DNA from: Tretioscincus oriximinensis
Lineage: Eukaryota; Chordata; Lepidosauria; Squamata; Gymnophthalmidae
DNA: 64,000 nucleotides
Direction: 5' to 3'
Assembly (NCBI GenBank): GCA_022410635.1
Contig: JAJVDF010000261.1
Span: 1,538,281-1,602,280 of the forward strand
The notes beneath the pieces are model-generated. The model was not told the origin of the DNA. It worked only from the letters and a program-made list of their open reading frames with translations, and did no database searches. Both the position numbers and the translations under genes were made by a program. Numbering within the stretch: the first letter of the stretch is position 1; each line of letters begins with the position of its first letter. Below, in pieces: positions 1 through 10,643 of the stretch.

Positions 1-10
1 TTACAAGAAA

Positions 11-40
11 TATCTATCTATCTATATCTATCTATATATG
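11..40. repeat. (TATC)n microsatellite
   Basis: Short imperfect TATC repeat at the window edge. Confidence 0.8.
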
Positions 41-939
41 TATACCATTTCCTCTTTCCTCCTTAATATAGCATGGGGAATTGTGTATATTATGGATCAA
101 GGCAAGAGATAATATGAATTAGCCAAAATGGAAAGTTTCTTCTTGAATGTTTCTCTCCTCTCTCTCCCTCATGCTTCCCTTCTTGCTCTGACAATTCTCC
201 CGTGTTACTTTTAATTTGCTTAAAGACAAAAATAAAAAGATTATTTCTTATTTTACATTTTCATGACTTTTTACAAAATAGTCAAGATGTCTTAATGTCA
301 TTTCAATGGGATAAAACTAATTTCTGTGCTAAGGAGTAAAGTATTTTTATTTATATTTGTAGAAGTATGAAATACTGAAAAAACAAACATCATTACAAAG
401 GCAATCCCAAATGTTGGATTAGACAGAGGGATTAAAGAGAACCAAAATCATCTCCAGATATTTGGGATTTTTACGTCCCTTCTCTGGGCTGAAATACAAC
501 AGCATTTTTATTTTTAAAAATGGGAGTTATTTTTTCCCAAAAGAACTGTGTATTAAAGTTAGGATGTGGAAACCATTTGTTACCTTCTTATTTAACCACT
601 GCCATATCTTCTATTTCATCCTAACAAAATGAATAAAGGCAAAAACGATACATTAGCAGAAGCAAGACTGAGCTAAACATAACTGGACTTACTTGACTAC
701 CTTTTCCGGGTGATCTTCTGAAAGAAAGAAGAGATTAACTTCTCTATCTCATTGCTGGGTTCTCAGAACATACACAAATAGATTTCCCAGAGTTGCTGAT
801 TTTTAAAATTGGTTATTTATAACTAAACACAATAGAAAGAATTCTGGGCAGCAAAAAGATGCACAAAACATCTTATGAGCAGAGGAACCAGGACAAATGA
901 CTGGTTTTTTTAAAAGAAAGACCACATCAACACACACAT

Positions 940-975
<36 letters not shown>

Positions 976-996
976 CGTATACGTATACATATATGT
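940..996. repeat. (TGTATA)n microsatellite
   Basis: Six-base TGTATA/CGTATA units, about nine copies. Confidence 0.9.
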
Positions 997-1217
997 AATG
1001 CCAGAGTTCAGAAGAAGTTGATTAATTCAAAGGATACCTAATACAATCTTTTAGCCTGTGCTTTATAAGCAATTCTTGCTACAATTTTTGATGTTTGATA
1101 TGGAACAAAATCAGTCTTGAACAACTGAACTAAAAAATGATAATTATGTCTATAGCAAAGCAATTACCTTTGTTTGCAGCTTGATGAACTTTGTCCAGAA
1201 ATATTTACTTATTAAAA

Positions 1218-1457
1218 TTTGGTGCATGGGGCTAGAGTATCTCGTATCTGGTACTTTCCAGGTTTGAGTTTGCACCCCTCCATGAAGCCAACTGGATGAC
1301 CTTGGGTCACAGTTCATTGAAGCTGCTTTCAACCCCACCTACTTCACAAGGTGCCTGTCCATTATGAAGAAAAGAACAAAAGATTATGCAAGCCACTTTN
1401 AATCTCTTTAGGTTGAGAAAAGCAGGGCATAAAAACCAACTCTTCTTTTTCTTCTTC
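1218..1457 (+). repeat. SINE, family B head with family A-type tail
   Basis: Degraded tRNA-derived head (CTAGAGTATCT..., CCATGAAGCCAACTGG, CTTGGGTCACAGTTC) followed by GCAAGCCACTTT and GAGAAAAGCAGGGCATAAA, then a CTTCTT-rich tail. The tail matches family A elements rather than the L2-like tail of the other B copies. The family name is not certain. Confidence 0.7.
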
Positions 1458-2975
1458 CTGAAGTGCAGGTAACTGTAGAAGATCAACAGTTTGCCCAACA
1501 ATATAAGAGATGTTCCATTCCCAGAAGCTTCAGCCCTATCCTGTGAATGAGAGGAATCCAATTTTGGAGTAGAATGTAATTTGCAGAGTAGAATTACAGG
1601 CTTTTTGTCAGACAACCTTGCTGAACATGAACAAGCTGCCAGTTGTCTGCAGCTGATCACCTGCCCAAGAAGCAGATAATTTAAAAAGACAATGGGGGCA
1701 CTGAGGTGGTTTCCAGCTTATGATTAAGCATGGAAAAAACATGTTTTCTGTGTGAATGGCAACACCCTTACATTAACATTAAGGTTATTTTCATCTTTTG
1801 GTTATTCTGTGACTGACAGCATTTGAATTACCACATGGAAACTTCATAGGAAGAAACAAAATGTTAAATTTTGTTGATCCTTTCTGCTCTGAGTCGGTCT
1901 GGGTTACCTCTTACAATAAGAACTTGACATCTATATGTAGTGTGTACCCTCATCATTTCCACAGCATACTCATAAGGAACATTATTTAGGTTATAAAAGG
2001 GAGAATTACTCATCATTCGTTAATTCTAACATTACATAAATTCACTAGAAAGCTGAATGCTTAAAACTGTCTAATAAATTAATAAACAAGCCACTGTTTA
2101 TAACAAATACCACCTGTATTTATTAACAGCTACCAAGGGGAGGCAGTATCCATATGGGGCAAAGAGTTGTTCCTGTAATAGAATTTGTTACACCTTAGGG
2201 TACTATAAGACTCTTTTACTGTTATTAACAGCAAGAAACGGTGCTTCATTTTAAGCATCTAGAATTTTTTTCACTTGCAATACACTGAGAGGGAAAATAA
2301 AAGATCTTTTTTCAAGAAATTCAGAGACAGAAAAGCTAAGATAGAAATATTTGCAAGTAATCCCAAAAGAAACCTATTGGAAACCTATGAGGTTAATGAA
2401 AAAAAAGAATTTTAGAAATTGGAATGACAGAAATATTTGCAGAGGGAGAATAAATTCAGGAACCAGTTCCATTATAGTCCAATCTATGACAGGCATTAAA
2501 CCAACACTAAAACAGTAATGGACCATGTGTTGGTGAAATATTCATGAACTATTTAAAGGTGTAAGAAAAGAGGATTCCCAACATTTTAAGAGCTCTATGT
2601 CAATAAACATCTAATAAGACTCTGTGGCTTAGAAATTGAAAATGCTTTGTGATTTGTACTTTAAGAAAAAGTATATAGCAGAGATTGTGTAAATAATGAA
2701 TCACTGCACTGATTTCTCAGACAAACATTTGGGTAAGGTCCTAAACGAATTGACACTCCAGTAACCCAGGGATTTATACTGGGTCTAGATAGGATATAAC
2801 TTCTCCTGAAGGACTTTGGAATGTGGTTTTCCGGACTATCACAACACACACTGAATGCCTTCTGTTATTTCTAGTTAGTCACCAAGTCAAAGTCTGGGGT
2901 TTATTGTAGCATTCAGTCATGAAAAAAGTACACCCTGTTTTAAATCTATGGTTTCCATATCTGGAGAGAAGGAGA

Positions 2976-3292
2976 AAAGAAGAAGAAGAAGAACTTGGTT
3001 CTTATACCCCGCTTTTCTCACCTTTCAAAGGGAATCAAAGCGGCTTACAAGGATATATTTTGCCTGAAGGCTTCCATTCTATCTTTCCCACCAAGCTATG
3101 GTGGTTCCCATGTATCTGCTTGCAGTCAGTTGCAATTTCTTGCAATTCATGCTTTCGAATAGAAGGTTTGGCTAGAGCTACAGGCTAGTGGAAGGTGCTC
3201 AGCCCTCCCCACGTCCCACACAGGGCTTCGAAACCCGATCTCTCAGGCAAGAGACGAATTCCTAAGCGACTGTGCTATTCCTGCCTGCACAG
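2976..3292 (-). repeat. tRNA-derived SINE, family A
   Basis: Reverse complement of the element at 5,321: head with GGCTTCGAAACCC-type B box, central TTGCAAGAAATTGCAACTGA block and tail GAGAAAAGCGGGGTATAAG with (TTC)n. Full length, about 315 bp. Confidence 0.85.
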
Positions 3293-4579
3293 AAAAGTTC
3301 TGATCTTCAGAAGGTCTTAAAATTTGGCAAACATAATTTCATATGAACAACAAAACGATAAAGTACACATTATTTAATTGAGGAAAACATGGCCAAAATC
3401 CAGTGTGGAAAAATTAAGTTCATCCTTACTATTTCTATGGGAGATAACAGGAGTTAACAGCCAGATACTGTGAAATACATGCTCTGGATTAATTGATAAT
3501 AGCAGGTGTGACCACTTGCATAAAAGCAGTTTTGCCAGTCCAGAGCATTCAGGTATGTGTTAACATGCCAAGGAGGATGATATTAGAAAATACCTTAAAG
3601 AAGCCATTTCTTCTGCCCATCCATCTGGGAAGGGTTATAAGGCCATTTCTGAACTAATTGGAGTATATCATTCCACAGTGAGGTGCTGTTCCAACACATA
3701 CTTTTACTCTATCTTCATTCAAGAAAATCGGATTAAACCAGGAAAGAACCAGCCTTTTCCTGCTTCAGTCTAGCTTTACAGGAATGAAAATGGGATAAAA
3801 GTATATATTAGAACAGTACCTCTGTGTGACAGTCCAATATATAATTTATTTTAACACTAATTCAAACAGAAATGATGTAAAGCTTTGCTAATTTTAACCC
3901 TGAGTGGTTTAAATTTGCTCTCAAAAAAGTTAGTTTGAAATTTGAAAGAAAAACAAATCCTTGCTTGAAGAAGACTGAACAATTTTGCTGACTTTTTTCT
4001 TAAGTTTCAGCTTGTCTTAATGAGACACCTTAAATTTCAGATGGAAATCACAGCACATCTAGTTAGCATCCTGTCACATACAGTGGCCCAACAATTACAT
4101 CTGAACATGGTCAAGCAAAAGAAGGTAAATCTTTCCCTTGCTCTTGACTCCATGCAAATGTCATTCAGAATAATCTTGTTTACCTTTCCAATCCATGGGC
4201 AGCCCCTAGACTTCACTCCAGTAGCTGCTGATAGTTGGTTGACGTAAAGAACTAGCTGTGTAAGTCTGGGTCCAGAAAATCTAGCACGGGCATCCTGTGG
4301 TCTTTTTCCTGTTAGTCTCTAAGGTGCTAGATACATAATAAAACTCAGTTTTCCAGTAATGTGATTCTCTGTTCTCCACTTTTTAAAATAAAGTTCAGAT
4401 TCTTAGTATCCTGGTCAAATGTTAGAGTTCAGGATTAAAAGCTCCTGGCCTTCAAAGTTTCCATCCCAAACTATTTCAGTCAGGCACAAGTATCCAATAT
4501 CTGGGGCTGTTTTAGCCAACCATGAAAACAATGCCACTTCGTCTTTGCAATTTAAGAACAGCACTACACTCTCTGTGTG

Positions 4580-4599
4580 TGCGAATGTTTGTGTGTGTG

Positions 4600-4630
<31 letters not shown>

Positions 4631-4631
4631 G
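4580..4631. repeat. (TG)n/(TA)n microsatellite
   Basis: TG repeat passing into an (AT)n run of about 20 bp. Confidence 0.9.
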
Positions 4632-5320
4632 AACTGTGTGTCTGTGATCTTTAAAGAGAGCAATCACCATTACCCTGCAGGTAATTTTTAATTCTAGATG
4701 CTGAATCAAATGCTTTTGAGATCATTTCTTGCATTTCCTGACTAAAGACAGAATGTTTAATTGCTTCTTCATGTTTCTGGTGAAACTGTGTCAGTCTTGG
4801 ATTAAAGATTTGTCTGAAAATCTATAGCGGTGGGGGACATGGGCTCCAAAGATATTTTACTGGGTGCTTGTCTCAAGATTATATAAATCAGGTTGCAAAG
4901 TTGCTGCCCTTGTGTGTCACAATTTTGGAGCCTCATGGATATGGAGATGATCAGAATTTGCACCTCTTTTTTAGTTTTATGGCCTCACCTATAGTTTCCA
5001 AATAAATAATTTTGCCTCAGGATTATTGGATGTTCCAGAAACACCATATATTTCACACCCTCAATATTTTTAAATTAGTAAGCCTTAATTTTGAATTACA
5101 GATCACAAAGCAACAGAGATTGGGGGATGAAAGGGAGGAGGGAGATAGGGTATAATGAATTTTATAAACAATACACACAGATTTAAGTATTTTATGCATC
5201 ACAAACAGACATAATAAATAGTTGCAAAAGAGTGAGTATGGACTATTGTTATGCATGTGTGTGTCTACCCCCACATTAATGTCATTTTTTTAAAAAAAAA
5301 TCAATATAGACCAGTCTTCT

Positions 5321-5650
5321 CGCAGGCGTAAATGGCTCAGTCGCTTAGGAATTCGTCTCCCGCCTGGGAGATGGGGTTTCGAAGTCCTGTGTGGGACGTG
5401 GGGAAGGGATGAGCACCTTCCACTAGCCTGTAGCTCTAGCCAACCCAGCTAATCGAAAGCTAGAATTGCAAGAAATTGCAACTGACTGCAAGTAGATACA
5501 TGGGAACCACCATAGCTTGGTGGGGAAGATAGAATGTGAGCCTTTGGGCAAAATCCTCTTGTAAGCCACTTTAAGTCCCTTTGAAAAGGTGAGAAAAGCA
5601 GGGTATAAGAACCAAGTTCTTCTCTTCCTCCTCTTCTTCCTCTTCTCCAG
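5321..5650 (+). repeat. tRNA-derived SINE, family A
   Basis: Head with A-box-like TGGCTCAGTCGCTTAGGA and B-box-like GGTTTCGAAGTCC, body AGAATTGCAAGAAATTGCAA, and tail TAAGCCACTTTAAGTCCCTT, GAGAAAAGCAGGGTATAAG, TTCTTC. Other copies are at 2,976, 6,856, 12,600 and 59,203. The polymerase III-type head and the dispersed copies support SINE origin. Confidence 0.88.
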
Positions 5651-6855
5651 GATGCTTTCTGTTATGCTAATATATTTTATAGCTTAGCTCTCACACTGGG
5701 AAAAGTGTCCATTCCATTGCAAATAAAGCTGCTTCATTCTGGGTACCCAATAGGTACCAATAAATAAAACCAATAGATGGGAATTGAGCAACCAAAGAAA
5801 GAACGTAAGACTTTATTTTTGTTTGCAGCTATTTAGTTTCTACAAGAGAATGTTCAGGTGCCTTGCAAAAACCTTCCCATGTCAACCCAAAGCTAAAATA
5901 TTTGGTACTGCACATACCATAATGTGAAATATTAGGCATTAGAACCCATGGGCATTCTAAACACCAATTACTAAGATCGCCAACAAACGATTTTTCTTTT
6001 TAAAGTCTCATAAAAATAGATGAACCCATTCAAAGGATTTTGCCATTTGTTTGCAACATTAAAGATAACATTCTCATAACCTGGTAGCCTGGAGCCTAAA
6101 TATTATCATCTCAAAGATCTATTAGTGAATATAAATATGGCACATCTTTTATTTCAATCCATTCATGTCTGGACTGCCTAGTCAATGATGCTATTATAGC
6201 AGTTTCAGGGCACAAGTAAACGGTGTAAAACCCAGGACCTTTGGCAACTAATAAATTTGTTGTCAGTTCTTATGCTGCCATCTATTAGAAAAGCAAGAGA
6301 CCGTGTATCCTTTTCCAACCTTTAAAATTAATTTTGAAGGCTTTGAGGATGACATTCCGATGAACAAAGTAAATGCGCATGTTCTCTTAAGCATGTAGGT
6401 TGGAGAAAGAGAAGCAATTATTTAAAAGACAAAGAAGAAAACACAATGCATTAACGGAAATAATGTTCTTATTTGTATTCATTGAGCCCTAAGCATTTAG
6501 CCAATTAATTGGTTAGCTTAATCAAGTAAAGCTTTTAATCAAGTATAAGGATGCCAAGATTAATCATACCCTCTTGCTTCTAAATTCACATACACATACA
6601 ATAATTATGTACATAGGCGGATTCAGCAAAAGGGATTCCTTTTTAGTTTCCAAACTGGAAGAACATCCTTCCATTGACATGATTAGGAGAGAAAATTAAG
6701 AATACTCATACATAGGCTTATCTTGTCACAGCATTGTAGATCCAAGGGCACTTTATGAAGCTGATGGACTGGAGAATTAGGACAAAAGAGCGTCATCTGT
6801 TTATGGAATTTACTACTGGAAGTAGTGGTGAAAATAGCCAGTCTGAATGGTTTTA

Positions 6856-7222
6856 AAGAAGAAGAAGAAGAAAGAAACAAGAAACAAGAAGAAAGAAGAA
6901 AGAAGAAGAAAGAAGAAAGAAGAAGAAGAGGGTTCTTATACCCCACTTTTCTCACCTTTCAAAGGGACTCAAAGTGGCTTACAAGGATATATTTTGCCTG
7001 AAGGCTTCCATTCTATCTTCCCCACCAGGCTATGATGGTTCCCATGTATGTACTTGCAGTCAGTTGCAATTTCTTGCGATTCATGCTTTTGAATAGCTGG
7101 GTTGGCTAGAGCTACAGGCAAGTGGAAGGTGCTCATCCCTCCCCACGTCTCACACAGGGCTTCGAAACCCCATCTCCCAGGCGAGAGATGGATTCCTAAG
7201 CGACTGAGCTATCCGTGCCTGT
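6856..7222 (-). repeat. tRNA-derived SINE, family A, with long (TTC)n tail
   Basis: Same family in reverse orientation. The oligo GAA/AGAA tract at 6,856-6,930 is its expanded 3' tail. The head ends near GAGCTATCCGTGCCTG at 7,220. Confidence 0.86.
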
Positions 7223-7891
7223 ATATCAATGGCTATTAGAATAAATACCTAGATGCTGTCTCCCGGTGGAAAAGCCAGACAGGAAATCACTAAAGGCCAT
7301 TTGTAGGGAATTATTTGTTTCAGGTCAAAGCATTGTATTCCATTTGCAGGGAATTGAAAGCAGGTGAAAGTTGTGCCTTTATGTTCTGCAATTATCTGGA
7401 CACTACGCAAGAGAAAATGTTGGGCTAGATAAAAAGAACCCTTCTGGATCAGCCTATGTTCTAACAAACATCTGCAGTGAGACTCAATTGCCCCATTTTA
7501 TGCCTTTCAATACCATCAATACCCTCTGTTTTCATCAAGGGTGACCATTGCACAAAACCAGTGATGGTAGTGCTTTCTGTGCTAGCATGTAAGGATAATC
7601 ATGGACCCACGCATCTTAGTGCTGATGGAAGCAGGCAAGAGACTGAAATACATCCCTGGTGTCAGTTGGTACATATTTACTGGTTCTGACATCAGTAACC
7701 AGAATCCAACTCTTCGACCAATTCCGCACCCTGGTACAGAGAGGAAATCCTTGTTGTCTTTCGTTGTTAGTCAAATGGGAGTCTTTTCAGTGCTTGCAGA
7801 GAGTTGTGGAATTTTTTTATACAGCGGTGCAGAAATAATTATCTTCAACCAGCTTCCTATAGTAGATATGACACCTGTTCAAAGTGCATAG

Positions 7892-8215
7892 TAAGAACAT
7901 AAGAAGAGCCATACTGGATCAGGTCACAGCCCATCAAGTCCAGCATTCTGTCTCACACAGAGGCCCACCAGATGCACCTGGGCAGTCTGAACAGAGGAAA
8001 GCAAAATATGCACCTGTTCATGACTCCCTGCAAATGGTATTTCAAGAGTCCTGCCTGTTGCTCCATCCCGGAGGCAGCATCCAGACATCCATCCTAGTAT
8101 CCATTTATACCCTTGGTGTCCATAAACCTGTCTAGTCCTGTCTTGAAACTATCCAAGCTGTTAGCTAGTAAGGTAGGTGCATCTTAACTTTGTTGCGCTA
8201 GGAGCAATCATGTGA
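7892..8215 (+). repeat. Dispersed repeat R1, CR1-like, unclassified
   Basis: Starts AAGAACATAAGAAGAGCCAT, continues CTGGATCAGGTCACAGCCCA and TGTTGCTCCATCCCGGAGG. It is closely matched at 9,256 and 33,820, with decayed copies at 28,684, 33,590 and 41,745. It codes for nothing. The class is not settled; a CR1-derived origin is my guess. Confidence 0.75.
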
Positions 8216-8236
8216 TTATGTGATTACATAATCACA
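8211..8236. repeat. Short palindrome
   Basis: TGTGATTATG and CATAATCACA flank TGATTA: 10-bp perfect arms inside a longer imperfect ATCATGTG/ATATGATT symmetry. Confidence 0.6.
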
Positions 8237-9255
8237 ATTATATGATTACAAGGATGAGGCAATGGCATGATTAATGCAAGGTGACCATAACTACCACCAG
8301 CTTCTGGACACTGCACATCTGGGCATTACTCCAGACTTGTGCGCAATTGTGCTTTTTCAACAACTGAACATGTGTCCTGTTCCCATCTAAAATGATGGTA
8401 TGCAGTATAATGCATTATATAAGGGAAAAGCACTATGGAAGCTGTTTTTCCCTTAAGGTTCTTGTAAGCGCAATATATACTGGTATTTTCTTCACTTTTC
8501 TTATGCTCAGATGGCATGAGTGTCAAACCACCTGGAAATTATGCCACCCTAGAGTAAAAAAAATTAGAAAATTGTTTGTATTTTCTTGTCAGGTATTTTA
8601 TACTGTCTTCCTTAGTTTACTTCTAATCAATGTTAAGGTCTTTGTAAAGAAATAATTTTGGACATACAATGAATAAAATTGCAAAAGGAAACCACCTCTG
8701 TATCTGAGTCAACAAGAGCCCCCCTCTTTTCAGAACAGTGATTCTCATTTTGCTTCAGGACGCGGACATTTCTCAAATCCACGTGCCTTGTGGTTAGGAG
8801 AGGAAATAAGCTTAGTTTTCTGGTGAAGCTGTTTTCTATTTTGTGCAAAGAAATGGTAAATCAAAGAATTCTGCAAAGCTCTTTTAATGATATATATATA
8901 TATCATTTATATCGCACTTGTACGGAACTGGTCTGCTGGCCCTTGGTTTTAATATTAACAGTACTGGCAATCATGCATGACCATGAAGTCTTCAAATTAT
9001 ATTAGAAAGGTGACAGTAACAAACATATTTGCTGCTGCAGATGATCTAACATGAGCACAAAAGAAATAAGACTCCCCACTCCAAAAAAAAAAAACACACC
9101 ACCTTGTATGTGTAATTATTGTACAATGCAAGAAGGGTGAGAGGAAGCAAAAATTGCAGATGTTACTTCTCAATAGTTTTGGAGAAGCGTTACGCTTATC
9201 CTATAGGTTGTAAAGACTTAAAGGCTCTGAAGTAATGGGAGACGGTAGTCCATTC

Positions 9256-9501
9256 ATAAGAACATAAGAAGAGCCATACTGGATCAGGCCACAGCCCATC
9301 TAGTCCAGCATTCTGTGTCACACAGAGGCCCACCAGATGCACCTGGGCAGTCTGAAGAGAGGAAAGCAAAATATGCTCCTGTTCATGACTCCCTGCAAAT
9401 GGCACTTCAGGAGTCCTGCCTGTTGCTCCATCCCGGAGGCAACATCCAGACATCCATCCTAGTATCCATTTATACCCTTGGTATCCATAAACCTGTCTAT
9501 A
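9256..9501 (+). repeat. Dispersed repeat R1
   Basis: Same family and orientation as 7,892, very similar over the shared 245 bp. It is cut shortly after CATAAACCTGTCT. Confidence 0.78.
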
Positions 9502-10014
9502 AGAACTTAAGAACATTCCTCTGCAGGCAACCTCTGAGCGTGCATCTCCTGCACGTGCAGGTCTGTTTGAGCTTAAGAAGCAGCTGTAGATACAAGCAGG
9601 CCCAGGAAGCCGTGATGCCTAATGAGGATAGCGTGTGACCATTTGTGGGAGCCTGAGTTTTCCTGAGATAAAAAGTGTACTACAATCTATCTTTCCAATA
9701 TGGCTATGCTGTGGTTATCACTGATCCATGTGGCACTCCCCACATCGGGATATGTTTCAGATACTATTGGATGTGGCTTGTATCCTACCAGATGTGTCCA
9801 AATATTGTTTCCATGGTGGAGGACAAGGAAACCAATGGGAAACCAAGTTGCAATTCACCATTTAACTTGATCTCTCTGCAGGATGGCAAAACAGATTTCT
9901 GGTGTGAAAGGCAAGCACCATACAGCTGATATTGAAGTCCTAGTTAGGCACTTCTGGTTTGGACTCTACTGTTTTGAAGTATACATGTAACCACAAAATT
10001 AGCAACTCTGAACA

Positions 10015-10628
10015 AAAAAACCTGACTTCCAGTTTATTCAGAATAAGAGGAATAGTATGTGGCACTCAATAGCTGATCTCTAACTTTGATGTGCTAAGCA
10101 GACGAGTAATTTCTGGAAAGATTTATATAAGCCACTCCTAATCTATCCGGTTTTAAATAGAAAAGGGCATCAAAAATGTTGACTTTTGACAGTAAATAAC
10201 TGAGAAACTAGAAAGTTTGCAAGTTTGAAAACACAAATCTTTATAACAAAAGCTTCCCTACAGATATTTCAGACAATTCCGTTGAGTCGTGAACACATAA
10301 TGCTTCTATTACTATGGAAAACACATCTAGGAAAAACTAGATATGATGACCTTTTGTGATTTCATTCTGACAGTGATCCCTTCCTAGAAAGCAGAAGGTA
10401 CCAAAAATCTTTGCAAAGATAGCAAAAGCTGACACATTGCAACAGCAACAGGACTGGGTGCTCCTTGTAGTCTTGCATTAAGCAGGAAAATAAAGACATA
10501 TAATATCAAGTCGTTTTCCAGGAACTTGTTCTTTGCTTTCTGGGAAATGCTTTCTTGGACAAATTTCTCAATTCTGTATGCAGTTTTCTCTGGTATCCAA
10601 AGATCTTCAGCTTCACAGATTCATCTAC
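10015..10628 (-). other. XRCC5: Probable XRCC5 3' UTR
   Basis: Sequence between the stop codon and the first AATAAA on the minus strand (10,033-10,038). I saw no earlier AATAAA or ATTAAA. The length of about 600 nt is an inference; transcript data would fix the end. Confidence 0.45.
10033..10038 (-). promoter_or_regulatory. Candidate XRCC5 poly(A) signal
   Basis: First AATAAA on the minus strand after the XRCC5 stop codon. Chosen by position only. Confidence 0.4.
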
Positions 10629-10643
10629 TTAGATCATGTCCAG
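10629..10643 (-). CDS. XRCC5: XRCC5 exon 21 (coding part), residues 723-726 and stop
   Basis: Acceptor TTTTAG then CTG GAC ATG ATC TAA, giving LDMI and stop. With exon 20 it forms EDLLDMI, the terminal motif through which Ku80 contacts DNA-PKcs. Only four residues are coded in this last exon. Confidence 0.93.
   Translation of the reverse strand: MDMI

Larger units (their letters stand above)
1..10032. other. Downstream flank of XRCC5, no gene recognised
   Basis: Repeats found here are listed separately. The longer unassigned stretches (about 1,460-2,970, 3,293-4,575, 4,632-5,320, 5,650-6,855, 7,223-7,890, 8,240-9,255 and 9,502-10,000) show only short chance frames with no recognisable protein, splice pattern or RNA gene. 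Confidence 0.7.

Noticed and set aside
4415..4709. Several 60-90 residue frames on both strands
   Set aside because: They are produced by the TG/TA microsatellite read in different frames.
5321..5400. tRNA gene
   Set aside because: A- and B-box-like motifs are present, but the cloverleaf is not complete and the same head recurs in several dispersed SINE copies.
6683..7035. Lysine/glutamate-rich and leucine/serine-rich frames
   Set aside because: They are the two strands of the expanded (TTC)n tail of a SINE.
8790..8813. Frame starting like human Ku80 (VRRGNK)
   Set aside because: It is on the plus strand, starts from GTG, lies beyond the 3' end of XRCC5 and has no suitable splice donor. 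Exon 1 at 61,554 explains the gene.
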